Below, piece after piece: positions 20,622-31,896 of a DNA stretch of 64,000 nucleotides (position 1 is the stretch's first letter; every line of letters starts with the position of its first letter). This DNA is from Oscarella lobularis (lineage: Eukaryota; Porifera; Homoscleromorpha; Homosclerophorida; Oscarellidae): the NCBI RefSeq assembly GCF_947507565.1, contig NC_089181.1, positions 1,172,536-1,236,535 on the forward strand, in the 5' to 3' direction. The position numbers were made by a program, and so were the translations under genes. The notes under the pieces are model-generated. The model was given only the letters and a program-made list of their open reading frames with translations, was not told the DNA's origin and did not search any database.

Positions 20622-21735
20622 CTACTGGGCTACTCGCGCGAGCTGCGCCACGCCCGACTCTCGTGAGGACCCACCATTCAACGCAGCCACGACCGTCGAA
20701 TTGTCGAATGCCACCTCAACGGTGGAACCGCCCCACGCTTCCCCCCACGTGGCCAGCGCCAGGACGATTGGGAAGGCCTCCTTCCGCGGAATCGGGACGG
20801 GCGACCACTCCGTTGGCCAACGCCATTGCAGCCAGCGGTGTTGCCACACCGAGGCGCAGCCCCACAAGCCGGAGGCGTCGGTTGTGATCCGGTGCGCTGG
20901 CGGATCAAGACCCAGCGTGGTGAAGAAGGCCACGCCGTTCCATTCGCAGTCGAACGATCTCCACCAGCGGAGGTCCGCCCGCGCCTCGCGGTTTAGCCGC
21001 ACGTATTGGTCCATGTTGCGTGGGACCATCGAGAGGTTAATCAGCCGCCGCAGAAACGATCGCCCGGGGCGATTGACGGTGGCCGCATGATGCAGCAGGC
21101 CAATGACAGAGAAGAGTTCGCGCTTGGAGACGGCCCGGGAACGCAGGAGACGCGCTCGAGCCGTGCGCAAGTGAGGAGAGGCAGCGATAGATCGGCGTGA
21201 CAGGTCTGCTCGTGCGCTCGGCCCACGAGGAAAAAATGGTCCAAGTTGTGCGGACCGAACGTCAGTCCGGCCTCGTTCATTGCCCATAGCAGCGCGTCGG
21301 CCTTCGGAAGATCTTGGGCGCGGAGAGCAGCCCTAACGTGACGAGGTAGACACTGTCGCGCCAGGCCATCTCGAGAGAGTGGTGGTCATCCGGGTGCATG
21401 GGAACCATGCGGTAAGCACCCTTCAAATCGACCTTACGCATAAGCGCGCCAGGGCCCAGGCGAACCAAGGCGCGAACGGCGTGCTCCACCCGCGCGTAGC
21501 GGATGGAGCTAAGTTTGGGAGAGATACCCGTGTTGACGCTGGCGCCGAGAGGAGCCAAAAGGTCGAGAATGAGGCGCCAGCGGCCGGGCTTGCCGCTATT
21601 GGGGATAACGCCAAACGGGCTCGTGTGAACCGTTAGCGCCACAGCCGCGCTAAGCGGGCCCGCCACCCGGCCCCGGGCAAACTCCCTTTCGAGGTAGGCG
21701 TCTACCTCGCGCGGGTGAGCTGCGGCCGATGCCAA
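20622..21735 (-). pseudogene. DIRS copy 2: reverse transcriptase and first part of RNase H
   Basis: The first block (21,735-21,277) has HPREVDAYLEREFARGRVAG, SPFGVIPNSGKPGRWRLIL, MRKVDLKGAYRMVPMHPDD and LGLLSAPKIF. A frameshift near 21,290 follows, and the YxDD box region is degraded in another frame (GPHNLDHFFLVGRAHE, where YLDD has become NLDH). The second block (21,180-20,622) has KRELFSVIGLLHHAATVNRPG, RITTDASGLWG (RNase H start), KEAFPIVLALATWG and VEVAFDNSTVVAAL. It ends in a stop close to the insert at 20,606. The loss of the YxDD aspartates and the frameshift make the RT inactive. Confidence 0.8.
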
Positions 21736-22193
21736 ATTGCGCCGACTTCGCCCGCGCCGCTATTGGTAGTTGTATCCAATGCGGAACCCCTCGGTCAGGC
21801 TATACCAAACTATTTCGACCGTGACTGAAATAATCAAACTTCTGTGAGAAATATAACAAGTTACATAGTTTGTTATTTACACCGAAAGCGTTGGGTATCA
21901 TCAGAGCTATTCCGAAACACACCAAGGACATATGCACGCTTCCAACATCCTGTTTATGGTACCCCTCGCGGCGGAGCTCACTTTCACGTCGTCGTCTATC
22001 GCGCTATATAGACCGCCCCAGTAAGCGCTTATTATCGTCGGTCGTCAGCTGCAAATGGCTTCCACACCCAGCGGGAACAGCCTGTATAAACGACGTTGGG
22101 ATAAGTTCGATCTACTTCCAATACTTCGTGCGGGCATTATTACTAAATGCATTTTTACATAAAGTTTAATTTGAGAGGGTTTGCGTTTACTAT
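21736..22193. other. Flank between DIRS copy 2 and the Ty3/gypsy LTR; no gene
   Basis: No supported coding. The last five bases before the LTR (actat, 22,189-22,193) are one copy of the target-site duplication. Confidence 0.5.
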
Positions 22194-22348
22194 TGTTAGG
22201 ATCCCCCCGCGATGCCTTGCCACGGCCTCTAGGCGACTCTTTGGGGACGACGATAAATATACGGTTGTCTGCAAGGTTTGTGTATTTCCCAACTGACCCA
22301 CGCATGCGCCCCAGGTTATGACATGCAAACATATAACGAATCGCAACA
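22194..22348 (-). repeat. 3' LTR of Ty3/gypsy element 1
   Basis: 155 bp with TG...CA ends on both strands (plus: tgttagga ... cgcaaca). It differs from the partner LTR mainly by a 5-nt gap in the C-run and a few changes near the right end. Confidence 0.95.
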
Positions 22349-22362
22349 ACTCCCTCCTTTCT
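22349..22362 (-). promoter_or_regulatory. Polypurine tract of Ty3/gypsy element 1
   Basis: The minus strand reads agaaaggagggagt directly against the 3' LTR. This is the expected primer site for plus-strand DNA synthesis. Confidence 0.8.
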
Positions 22363-22495
22363 ACAGAAGTGTGCGTCCTTGTACACGTGTACAACCAAAA
22401 AAAACATAAAAAGACAGGCGCAGCTGCCTAACAATGCGGGTACCAAAAACGTCAAACAACGAGAAATATAGACAATGGGAAATAGTTTAGAACTG

Positions 22496-23482
22496 TTAAT
22501 AGGTGAGACTAGCAACAAAGCCGTCACGGAAACAACTGGGAAGCGTGCCCACGTTACGTCGCTGAGGACGCGAAGATTTATAAGTATGAGTAATAGTAGG
22601 AGTAGGACGAAGATGCTGGGTTACTTGAGCCTCAGCTTCTGTCGCATTGAGATCCTCTTCGTCTGAAGTAGCGGCGCTTTCACCATCCTTTGAGCAAGAT
22701 TGATCCGAGACGAAATCGGCGCTAGTGTCGTCACACGGCGGAGCTCCGGTAGCGAAGTCGACTTCCGCACCCTGATCACCACGACGATCCTCGACGCTGA
22801 TTGAAGAAGCGTAGTGAGGCCCTGCGCCGTCGCGCGGTAAGACTGGCTCGGACGTGTTTGCGGTCAGTGATCCATCCGATGTAGGACCCTTATCGTGAGC
22901 GGTAGTCAAATTGGCGGTGTCGGACGAAAGTGCTTGAGTGGAAGAACGAAGACGAAAATCGTCGGTCCTGAGGATAATAGCGAACAATCCGTTGAACATG
23001 AGCCATGGTCGATTTCTGAGTGTCCAGATGAACAAGCTCGTACGTAACGCCGGAAAGGCGGCATCGAACGAGATATGGGCCGTCGAAATGACGTCGTAGC
23101 TTCGCGCGCGAGTCATAGTATTTCTTTCGGCGAACGTCAGTTTCGATTTGAGTGGCACGAGCTAACTCGAAGGCTCGGCGGAGCTTTGAAGTGAGAACAA
23201 TGCCGTAGTCGTTTTCGTCGTTGGTGATTTCTTGTTCAGGTCCCCACAGTGTACGTCCGACGGAAGGCGGGCGTCTCGACCGTGAACCAAGAAGAACGGC
23301 GAAATGTGAATGGCGTCAACCAGGCTTGTCCGATAAGCGAATGCGAGAGCCTCAAGATACTGATCCCAATTCGTTTGATCCTCGTCGGTGTATACGGTGA
23401 GGCCGGCGGCAAGACTGCTGTTGAAACGTTTAACCTGACCATTCGTCTGGGGGTGATACGCTGTCGTGAATACTTTATCCAC
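22496..23482 (-). pseudogene. Integrase second half and C-terminal region (element 1)
   Basis: The minus strand at 23,482-23,162 holds the end of the catalytic core: AYHPQTNGQVKRFN, then AFAYRTSLVDAI and SPFFLVHGRD. In the family the residue before RFN is the catalytic glutamate of D,D35E; here it is lysine (aaa). After 23,160 the C-terminal subdomain continues in a different frame from the long ORF, seen as KKYYDSRAK, GPYLVRCRLSGVTYEL and AHVQRIVRYY. This matches the integrase tail of the element at 63 kb. The ORF 23,158-22,496 then runs in an acidic Ser/Thr-rich stretch. Substitution plus frameshifts mean no integrase activity. Confidence 0.85.
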
Positions 23483-23504
23483 TTGTAAACGCTGACAAAT
23501 GCGT

Positions 23505-23957
23505 TTAAAGAGACGTGCCGTAAATTTGACTTCCGCGGTCAGTCAACAGTTGAGTTGGGCATCCGTGACGGAAGATAAGCTCATTGACGACGACGTCGGC
23601 GATGGTTTCAGCGAGGATATCCGGAACAGCTGTCAGTTCCACCCAGCGACTGAATTGGTCTACGATCACAACAACGTAGCGATTGCCGAGGAGAGTAGGA
23701 GGCAGAGGGCCAAAGATGTCAACTCCGGCCACTTGAAAGGGGTAAGTTTCGCTGAACTGTTGCAAATGTTCTGCTTTCTTGGGTTGATGTTGTTTTCGCA
23801 CCTGACAGGCGTGGCAAGACTGGATGAATGCCTTTACATCAGAGCCCAGTCCTTTTCTAGTAGTAGCGTTGACGAATACGAGATTGCGTTTTTCGACGCC
23901 CGAGGTGGCCGGCTGAAGGGATCGAATGCATAGCCTGCAGCAAAGCGTATCGGTCAC
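23505..23957 (-). pseudogene. Integrase N-terminal and core part (element 1)
   Basis: The frame carries the CHACQVRK part of the HHCC zinc module and the core with AGVDIFGPLPPT (first catalytic Asp) and LLTDRGSQI (second Asp). The preceding HH half of the module (HSIPSAGHLG) sits in the pol ORF just upstream in another frame. The next core segment, below 23,490, is again shifted. I see three separate frames for one protein. Confidence 0.85.
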
Positions 23958-26643
23958 GGGGAGCGGGATAAGGAACCCGTACGACGTTCCCGTTGATCGT
24001 TGCTTCGTGCATGAGCAGACTCGTTGTCAGATCGACAAACAATTTTCCCGAGTCGGCGAGTGTCTCTTTAACCTCGGGTGGTATGGCGTCAGGCGCTGTT
24101 GGTTGTTCGAGAAACTGGCAGACGGAAGCAAGGAGCGGATCGCGGCGTTGATGATCGAGCATCTCGTCGAGCGACGGAATTTTTAACAGTGCGCGGTCTT
24201 TGTCGATCGCAGCGACTATTGGCAGACGTGAAAGTGCGTCGGCATTCTGGTTCGCGCGTCCTGGTCGATGTTCGATCGTGAAATCGAATTCTTGCAGGAG
24301 CAATGCCCATCGTGCGAGACGGTTGGGAAGATCCGAAGTAGGCATTAACCAACGCATGTTTGCGTGGTCCGTTTGCACGACGAAAGGTGGGCCCCAGAGA
24401 TACTTCCGAAATTCCCTACAGCCGTACACGACTGCAAGTAATTCCTTTTCACGTGTGTCATAGCGTCGTTCTGGATCGCGTAACTGTCGGCTGGCGTACG
24501 AAACTACGCGCTCGTAGCCGTCGTCGTCGAGTTGGGTCAGGACCGCAGCGATTGCGTAGTCAGACGCATCAGTTTGCAGAAAGAACATTTTATCCCAGTC
24601 GGGGTAGATGAGCAGTGGGGCGGAAGTAAGACGTTTCTTTAGCCGTTCGAACGCATCTTGCTGATCAGCTCCCCAGATAAAGGGAACGTCTCGAAGTAGG
24701 CGCGTGAGCGGTTCAATAAGTTGAGCAAATTTGTAAATGAAGCGGCGATAATACGAGGTGAGTCCGACGAATGACCGGATGTCGCCTTTCGTCGTAGGTA
24801 TCGCCACTTTTTGAACAGAATCGATTTTTTTCGGGTCTACGAGGAGACCGTCAGGAGAAATTATGTATCCCAGATACTTCAATTCGCTGAAGGCAAACAA
24901 ACACTTCTTTGGCGATACCGGTATCTTCAGATTGTGTCGTCGTAGACGTCGGAGAACGGCGTCGAGATGCTTCAAGTGAGCGTCGAATGATGCCGAGAAA
25001 ACGAGTATATCGTCGATATAGATTAAGCACGTGCGCCACTTTAAACCAGCTAGCACAGTGTCCATTGCGCGCTGGAACGTTCTGGGGGCGTTGCACAGGC
25101 CGAATGGCATCACAAGGAATTCGTATAGACCGAATGGGCAGATGAAGGCGGTTTTCGGGACGTCGTTGATGTCAACACGTATTTGCCAATAACCGGATTT
25201 CAAGTCGAGCGAGGTGAAATATCGATTTCCACCGAGGAGGTCGAGGCTGTCATCGATCCTTGGTAGGGGATAACGGTCCTTGGTCGTCAGTGCGTTGAGC
25301 AGGCGGAAATCAACACAGAATCGTTTCGTCAAATCCTTTTTGTCGGTGAAAAGTATGGGACTGGCCCATGGCGACGACGATTCGCGTATGACACCGCTAT
25401 TGAGCATCGATTCGATCTGGCGTTCTGCTTCGTCCATCAGAGGAGGAGCTAACCGTCGAGGCGGTTGATTGACAGGGCGATGGTTCCCGGTGTCGATGAC
25501 GTGAGTGCAGGCTGCCGTTTGTCCAACATCGCCGTCGTGACGAGCAAAGAGATCGTCGTATTGCTCAAGCAATTGCGCGATCGACTGCGTCTGCGCGTCA
25601 GACAGGTCGGCGGAAATTGTGTACGTCGGCGGGGCATCGTCCGCTAGGTTCGGTGACGATGAAATCACGGTAGCGACGTCGATTTGTTCGCCACGAGGCG
25701 GTAGATCAACGTGCTCGGGCGGTGGCACCTTTTCCGGACGCACTTCCGGTTGAACTTCCGGCATCAGAACTGCATGGTTTGGCGTATCAAGCGTAATCGC
25801 GCAAACTCGTTCGCCGGAGCCAAATAAGTCGACACCATCGACGCCATCTTTCGCGCCGGCTGCTTGAATCTTGACGGTGTCCGGACCTGAACCAAGCGTG
25901 ACGACGCCGTTTCCGAAACTGAAGTTTGCGTTGCTGGCGCGAAGAAAATCTCGCCCGAGTAGTACGGGAAATGCGAATTCGGTAACAACGATGAAACGTT
26001 GGCGAATCCGCAATCCGTTTGCGGCAAAAGTCAGTGTCACGGCTCCGGCTACGTCGAGTGGTTCATTGTTTGCAGCGGTATAGCTCTCGGCGGTGGGGTC
26101 GACAGGGCATCCGGTCTGACTCACAAAATCGTCGGAAGCGACAGAGATTTTAGATCCAGAGTCCATTAGACATCGGGCTGGTCGAATTCCTTCGATCGTG
26201 AACGGAAAAATGCCTTGAGCTTCCTCTGTCGGAATAGCGATGGGATCGGCGATTACGTGAACGCTGCTCTTGGTGGGCGCGGCAACAGCGGTTGCTTGCG
26301 CGGCGGACTGTTCGGCTTCACGTTTTCTCTTCAACTTGAAACATTCTTCTTTCGTGTGGTTCCGCTTCTTGCAATACGCACAGAATTTAGGATTCGGTTG
26401 TTTGTTTGGCGCCGTGGGCGCTGGCAAATATTGAGAGGGGGCGGTACTAGCCGCGGGAACGGAAGTGTTCGATTTCGATGACGAGGCGGCCAACTGCTGA
26501 AGGATCTGAGTATTCTGTTGCATCAACTGCGCTTGCTGTTGTACGAGCGTTTGCAACAGTTGAACGGTGGTGTCACACGCGCTTCTCGTAGGGCGCGATT
26601 GCGCCTGCGGCGCCGACGCAGCTGGTAGGCGATCGTATCGCAA
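23857..26643 (-). pseudogene. Pol polyprotein ORF: zinc knuckle, protease, RT, RNase H, start of integrase (element 1)
   Basis: A 928-codon frame. It has a Gln-rich segment (residues about 25-60), the CCHC knuckle CAYCKKRNHTKEEC, and aspartic protease with CLMDSGSKISVAS and LLGRDFL. Reverse transcriptase follows with SSPWASPILFTDKKD, FTSLDLKSGYWQI, PFGLCNAPRTFQRAMD and the catalytic YIDDILVFS, then the FVGLTSYYRRFI connection. RNase H follows with LQTDASDYAIAAVL, SRQLRDPERRYDTREKELL and HRPGRANQNADALSR, and the integrase zinc half ends at RQRYY. Lengths and spacing fit Ty3/gypsy pol. This part is intact as a frame; the break lies in integrase. Upstream, the same frame continues into gag residues (YLSRFQAGLRREF). 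Confidence 0.95.
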
Positions 26644-27476
26644 GGCGTAGCAATCGTCGTCGTGAACACCGGTTCGAGTATGATTCCAAATTCGTTCGGC
26701 GGTTTCCGCAGTCGTGATCGCCTCCTTGAGCGATGTCGGTGGTTTCCGTTTGAATTCGTCCTTGAATTCGCGACGAAGTCCGGCCTGAAAACGAGATAGA
26801 TAGTCATCGTCTTCGAGACAGCGTCAGGATCCGCGTTCTGGAGCTGTAAAAGAATTTGCTTGAAGCGCGAAGCGAATTCGGCTACGGTCTCACGCGCGGT
26901 CTGCTTGCAGACCATTAACTTGTTAGTCCAATGACGCGTGGGATCGCGCGGGCCGAATTGTTCCCGAAGGAAAACTTCGAATTGTCTCCATGTGAGATCG
27001 CTGACGTCGTCGTGTCCCAGGAAAGCGCGGAATTCGGCTCGGGCGTCTGCAGAGAGAGCCATTGCAGCGGCGGCGAGCTTGCGACGATCGGGCAAGCGTG
27101 AGAATTTCGCGGCGGCGTTGACGTGGAAAAGCCAATTCTCGACGTCTTCTCCGCGGCGTCCGAAGAATCGATCGAGCTTCACTGACGATTTCAGTTCGTC
27201 GCGGTCCGATTCGGGCGTCGGGAGTGAGTCGTCGCAGTCGCGTTTCTTCTTCCGCTTCTTTTTGCGAGCTGGCTCGGGGTCGTCGGGCGTGGCCGCGCCG
27301 CCTTCGGATGATTCCTCGGTTGGGGTTCGCGATTGGGAACGGCCGCGTCGCGAGTGAATTGTAGGAGTCGCTTCGGAGTTGCGCGCGGTCGGCGAAAGAT
27401 CTTCCAACTCGTCCGTCGAGTGATGAGGGCGTTTCCTCTTCCTGCTTCGCTTCGTCGTTTTTGGCGTCTCGTCCAT
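26523..27476 (-). pseudogene. Gag ORF (element 1)
   Basis: A 317-codon frame beginning MDETPKTTKRSRKRKRP. It has a basic, Ser/Pro-rich N-terminus (KKKRKKKRD) and then the retrotransposon gag core: LDRFFGRRGEDVENWLFHVN, LSADARAEFRAFLG, WRQFEVFLREQFGPRD and AEFASRFKQILLQL. Near 26,815 the homologous reading passes to the pol frame (YLSRFQAGL, SLKEAITTAETAERIW). The last about 90 codons of this ORF are therefore out of frame. Ancestrally gag and pol may have been one frame or a programmed shift; I cannot distinguish these. Confidence 0.85.
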
Positions 27477-27587
27477 TTCGGAGACGAGGCGCGCGTATCG
27501 AGTGCACGGCGGGCGAGCAACGTTCGAGTGGAGAGCGGGGGCGGGATCGTTCGTCGAGGGCAGCCGAGCGGAACGAGTTCGACTAGC

Positions 27588-27606
27588 CTACCCGGATTCT
27601 CCACCA
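27588..27606 (-). promoter_or_regulatory. Primer-binding site of Ty3/gypsy element 1
   Basis: The minus strand after the 5' LTR reads ac and then tggtggagaatccgggta. TGG two bases after the LTR is the normal PBS start (complement of a tRNA CCA end). The same 18 bases follow the LTR of element 2 at 62,211. The tRNA species was not identified. Confidence 0.85.
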
Positions 27607-27608
27607 GT

Positions 27609-27766
27609 TGTTAGGATCCCCCCCTCCCGCGATGCCTTGCCACGGCCTCTAGGCGACTCTTTGGGGACGACGATAAATATACGGTTGTCTGCAAGGTTTG
27701 TGTATTTCCCAACTGACCCACGCATGCGCCCCAGGTTATGACATGCAAACATAACGCATCGCAACA
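27609..27766 (-). repeat. 5' LTR of Ty3/gypsy element 1
   Basis: 158 bp, partner of 22,194-22,348. Followed by ctat, the other copy of the target-site duplication. Confidence 0.95.
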
Positions 27767-28400
27767 CTATACTACCACCTTAGGTACAAAAACTAAAAAG
27801 CGGTCTTCTCTTAGAGCATGATTTAAATAAAGTTATGCTTGTCTTGCTTATTCACACGATAGTTAGGAATGTTTCTCAATTGCCGTAAGCCGCTTACTTG
27901 CTTCGTCAGTTTTTAAATAACTAAAGTCGTTTTGACCCTGGATGTGATAATTGCTCATTATAATAGGTTAGCATCCTTATTGATAACGTCACGTGAAGCA
28001 AACGGTTTTTTCATTGTTTAAAGACGATTGACAACCGTTTTCACGTTCACAGACGCGTCAAAACGGTTTTATCTGTGCCCGTAACTAAGTTAACGGTGCG
28101 CAAACTATAAAAGCGCCCGCAAAAACCGTTTTACCCACGAATAAATAACGTATTCGTTCATATAATAGCAAAAGAATTAGGAAGCGTGCTTATTAGAAAA
28201 ATAGGTTGCCAATACCGATAGAAATGCGAGAAAACAAGCATGCGCAGAAATTTTATAACGCGCGTTAACCCTTTTAAGGTGGCAACGGGGGTTGGTCAGG
28301 TGCGCACCCTCGGCGACCCCGTTTTTCGAAATTCCCGCTGTATCGTTCGCTTTTTCATGCCTCCTTACGCACGCTATAACGATGCGTCATCGGCTTTAGG
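27767..28400. other. Spacer with repeated AAAACGGTTTT-like words; no gene
   Basis: Words such as aaacggtttt, aaccgttttc, aaaacggttttat and aaaaccgttttac recur at about 28,000, 28,033, 28,060 and 28,120, in alternating orientation. No coding seen. Confidence 0.5.
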
Positions 28401-28417
28401 TTCCCGTACAGGTCTTT

Positions 28418-28575
28418 CGGACATCAGATGCCGCTTTCGTCTCTAAAAGAGACGGCGACATCATACGCCGCTTTCATCTCTGACAAAGAATGCGGCATCA
28501 GATGCCACTTTCGTCTCTAACAAGGAACGCGACATCAGATGCCGCTTTCTTCTCTAACAAAGAAGGCGACATCAC
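28418..28575 (+). repeat. Minisatellite block, unit 1
   Basis: Degenerate tandem copies of a ~40-bp unit centred on acatcagatgccgctttcgt and ctctaacaaagaaggcg. Confidence 0.85.
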
Positions 28576-28713
28576 CGCAGTCGGCGCAAGGACAACGGGC
28601 TGCGTCACCCAGGCCGCAGAAGGACCTACGTTAGAGCGAGGGCACGCGTCGCTAACTAGTGTTGGGTTCGGGCCTGTGTTGCCGTGTAGCTGGTAGTCGC
28701 GCCTTGCGTTATG
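28575..28713 (+). repeat. Array-end sequence, left copy
   Basis: A segment beginning ccgcagtcggcgcaagg and ending ccttgcgttatgc recurs almost unchanged at 40,393-40,531. Absent from the inner units. Confidence 0.85.
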
Positions 28714-28889
28714 CATTAAACCTTGTCTTACCGGTTCCTAGACGTGTGCGGTCTAGAAGCCGGGGCGTACCGTTCGTGGTCTGGTCAGCGCTAGAGACAT
28801 TGGACGCAGCTAACGCAGCGCGAGAACCTCTCTCTGAGGCATGGGCGACCGCGTCTTCTCCGATTGTCCCGCAGGCCTGAGCGGACGGC

Positions 28890-29300
28890 ATGCGCGCCCA
28901 TCCCGATCAAAGCTTCGCGGCGTGGTTTCTTAACGGACTCTCCGAAGAATCCCGGATCGGTTACGGCGGCGAAGCCAGCAAGCGACCACGCGTTTGCCGC
29001 AATTTGCCATAAGCACACGAGCACCCGGCGGTCGTAGACAGCTACCTGCAGGGAGAGATTGCGTTGAGCAGAGTGGTGGATCCCGCGCCGTTAGAGCATG
29101 CGCGCTGGGTGCGCATAAGCCTGTTCGGGGTGATCCCCAAGCCTTACCAACCGGGACGGTGGCGGCTGATCGTGGACCTGTCGTCGCCCAAGGGCAGTAG
29201 CATCGACGACGCGATCCGCCCGGAACGGTGCTCGACGCGATACATCCGCGTCGAAGACGCCGTGCGCCGTTGCCTGCAGCTGATTGTGTCACTGTTTTAG
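28890..29300 (+). pseudogene. DIRS RT N-terminal fragment, unit 1 (longest copy)
   Basis: Reads MRAHPDQSFAAWFLNGLSEE and RIGYGGEASKRPRVCRNLP, then a stop. It continues HEHPAVVDSYLQGEIAL, RWVRISLFGVIPKPYQPGRW and LIVDLSSPKGSSIDDAI, to LQLIVSLF and a stop. This is the segment before and into the first RT motifs of DIRS elements, matching HPREVDAYLEREFARGRV and FGVIPNSGKPGRWRLIL in copy 2 at 21.7 kb. The catalytic palm is missing. Only this unit keeps the HPDQSFAAWF part, so it may be the source copy. Confidence 0.8.
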
Positions 29301-29954
29301 AACGAGGCTTTTCATGACGTCTTTTGCCCTAAAACGTCACTTCGAGGTCTACTACTTGTGGCAGCCACTGCAAAGCTCCCTGCAGCGTATTTTCATCATG
29401 GCGTTAGATCAATATATCGAATATTGGAATTAGCTTGCTCACCAGGAGGATGGCACGCTTTCGAAATTGGGGAAAGGCTGTATTCCAAACTAGATTAATT
29501 AACGGCCAAAAAAATGTCCGATGCGTGCAAGAACCAGAGGCGGAAGCAGTAAAAGGCCAAGAAATCAAAAGGAGCAAGTCAGAAGACGAGGGAAAAAACC
29601 AATATATAGCAGAGAAATTTGTCGTATCAGTCAGTCAGTTAGATAGTCGATTTGTATTTATTATAAAAGGTTAGAAATCTTTTTTCAACTTCGCGTTATT
29701 TCACTGCCTTAGCTGTTTTTTTTGGATTCCCGGCAGGCACTGACGACTTCTACTCCTTCTACCTCGGGTGGTTAGCGTTTGGGATACACTTTGCATCCGC
29801 TATTATTCTGTTCGGTGAGCTCTAATGGTTCCTGGCTGTTGCCTAAGTTTCCATATAGTTGAGAGTTGTTTTTCTGCTGTTTAATAAGCAAATGTATGAG
29901 CCATTAGCTAGAAAGACAAGGATTTAGCGCTTTCTTTGCATATTGAAAGCGGAA

Positions 29955-30307
29955 TTATAAATTCCCAGGGTCTCTGGCATTGTTCTCTAGAGAACGCAGT
30001 AGGCCCGCAATCTTTGACTGAACAACGTCGCTGATCATTAGTCGATAGTAATCGACTTCGACAAAGGTAGTGAGAGTCCACAGAGCGAAAACGAGAACCG
30101 GCGAAGAACTCCGAAACAATTCAGCAAAGATTTTCCGCGTTTTAAAAAGTATTTCAACCACAAAGCATGTGCGCCCTTCTTGGAGACTTCTTCGCGTTCG
30201 GAAACGATACGAGCGAAATCAGACGTCATCTGTGGACCAATTTCTTCTGCCGGCCTTTTCGCTTTGATGATAAAATGACAGGAAGCACCTGAACCAATGA
30301 GGCTCAT
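29955..30307 (-). pseudogene. Antisense conserved ORF, unit 1 (frameshifted)
   Basis: Diverged copy: starts MSLIGSGASCHFIIKAK and ends with VVQSKIAGLLRSLENNARDP in another frame, with a shift around 30,150. Unrecognised family; see unit 4 for the intact form. Confidence 0.45.
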
Positions 30308-30717
30308 TTTGCAACGTTGTCTCTAACAATTTTGTGGTCTGCGAACAGCTGTCAGTGTGGAAAAGCCAGATTACGCAGAACTGACCTTTCCGCCGATTAA
30401 GTTAAAATTTGGACAAAAAAGTTCATCATACCATGTTGTACAGGTCAAACCCTAGATAGTCAAAACCAGCGTTAATTTTATGCCGACTAAAAAACAAAAG
30501 AAATTTCTCCAGTATCTGCTCTAACGCATCCCTCATAAAAGAAGAAATTCAAGAGACGATGGTTTTAGGTGTTTTTTGCTACGAATATTCTTAGATTTGG
30601 GCCCTTTCTGAAGCTCCAATTGGTATTTGCTACATCAAGTTTTAGATTTGGGCCCTTTATGAGGCTCTAGAAAGAGAGCGGCACCTTTTCTATCGCGATT
30701 ACCCTAGACAGATCTGA

Positions 30718-30930
30718 CAAAGAAGGCGGCGACATCAGATGCCGCTTTCGTTTCTAAAAAAGAAGGCGGCGACATCAGATGCCGCTTTCGTTTTTAAAAA
30801 AGAAGGCGGCGACATCAGATGCCGCTTTCGTGTCTAAAAGAGACGTCGACATCAGATGCCGCTCTTGTTTCTAACAAAAAAGCGGCATCAAATGCTGCTT
30901 TCGTCACTAACAGTAAATGCGGCATCCGTC
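30718..30930 (+). repeat. Minisatellite block, unit 2
   Basis: Repeats of gacatcagatgccgctttcg followed by aaagaaggcgg. Four clear copies and several degenerate ones. Confidence 0.85.
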
Positions 30931-31009
30931 GTCGCGAGAGAGCGCAAGTCCATAGGATATTTTGAGGCCGATCGAGTAGAGATAGCGGCACCCTTTTCTT
31001 CTACGATTT

Positions 31010-31304
31010 GCCATAAGCACTCGAGCACCCGGCGGTCGTGGACAGCTACCTGCAGGGAGAGATCGCGATGGGCAGAGTGGTGTGTCCCGTGCCGTTAGAG
31101 CACGCGCACTGGGTGCGCATAAGCCCGTTGGGGGTGATCCCCAAGCCTCTCCAACCAGGACGGTGGCGGCTGATCGTGGACCTATCTTCGCCCGAGGGCA
31201 GCAGCATCAACGACGCGATCCGCCCGGAATGGTGCTCGGAGCGATACATCCGCGTCGAAGACGCCGTGCGCCGTTGTCTGCAGCTGATTGTGTCACCTTT
31301 TTAG
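31010..31304 (+). pseudogene. DIRS RT N-terminal fragment, unit 2
   Basis: Reads SYLQGEIAMGRVV, HWVRISPLGVIPKPLQPGRW and VDLSSPEGSSINDAIRPEW, ending LQLIVSPF with the common truncation point. The upstream HPDQSFAAW part is replaced by other sequence. Confidence 0.75.
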
Positions 31305-31896
31305 GACGATGCTTTTAATAACGTCTTTTCCCTAAAACGTCACTTGGAGGTCCACTACTAGTGGCAGCCACTGCAAAGCTCCCAGCAGCCTATCTTCATC
31401 GTGGCGTCAGATCAATATATCGACTATTGTAATTAGCTGGCTCACCAGGAGGATGGCACGCTTTAGAAATTGGGGAAAGAGTGTATTCCAAACGGAATTA
31501 TTTAACGGCCTAAAAAAATGTCCGATGCGTGTAAGAGCCAGAGGCGAAGGCAGTAAAAGGCCAAGAAATCAAAAAGAGCAAGTGAGAAGACGATGGAAGG
31601 AACCCAATATATGGCAGAGAGTTGTGTCGTATCAGTCAGTCAGTTAGATAGTCGATTTGTATTTATTATAAGGGGTTAGAAATCTTTTTTCAATTTCGCT
31701 TTATTTCACTGCCTTAGCTGTTTTTTTTGGGATTCCCAGCAGGCACTGACTTCTTTTATTCCTTTTACCTTGGGTTGTTAGCGTTTGGGTTACACTTTGC
31801 ATCCGCTATTATTCCGTTCGGTGAGCTCTAATGGTTCCTGGCTGTTGCCTAACTTTCCATTTCTTCTGTTTAATAAGCAAATGTATGAGCCATTAG

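Larger units (their letters stand above)
19185..21735 (-). mobile_element. DIRS-type retroelement, copy 2 (RT-RNase H-tyrosine recombinase)
   Basis: Minus-strand element with parts in the canonical order: reverse transcriptase, RNase H, tyrosine recombinase. A 0.5-kb inverted-repeat-bounded insert interrupts the RNase H. The recombinase is cut short by the microsatellite at 19,180. No split direct repeats or inverted terminal repeats typical of complete DIRS elements were found, so this is an incomplete copy. Confidence 0.8.
22194..27766 (-). mobile_element. Ty3/gypsy LTR retrotransposon, full length but degenerate
   Basis: A 5.57-kb element in minus orientation is flanked by near-identical 155-158-bp LTRs. 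A short duplication (ctat, or actat counting the LTR-shared base) lies at 22,190-22,193 and 27,767-27,770. Order along the minus strand: 5' LTR, primer-binding site, gag with zinc knuckle, protease, RT, RNase H, integrase, polypurine tract, 3' LTR. That protease-RT-RH-IN order defines Ty3/gypsy. There are frameshifts in gag, at the start of integrase, in its catalytic core and in its C-terminus. I infer an old, immobile copy that trans-acting proteins might still have moved. Confidence 0.95.

Noticed and set aside
23926-27741. Many plus-strand ORFs over the Ty3/gypsy element
   Set aside because: Shadows of gag-pol, which reads on the minus strand with all family motifs.
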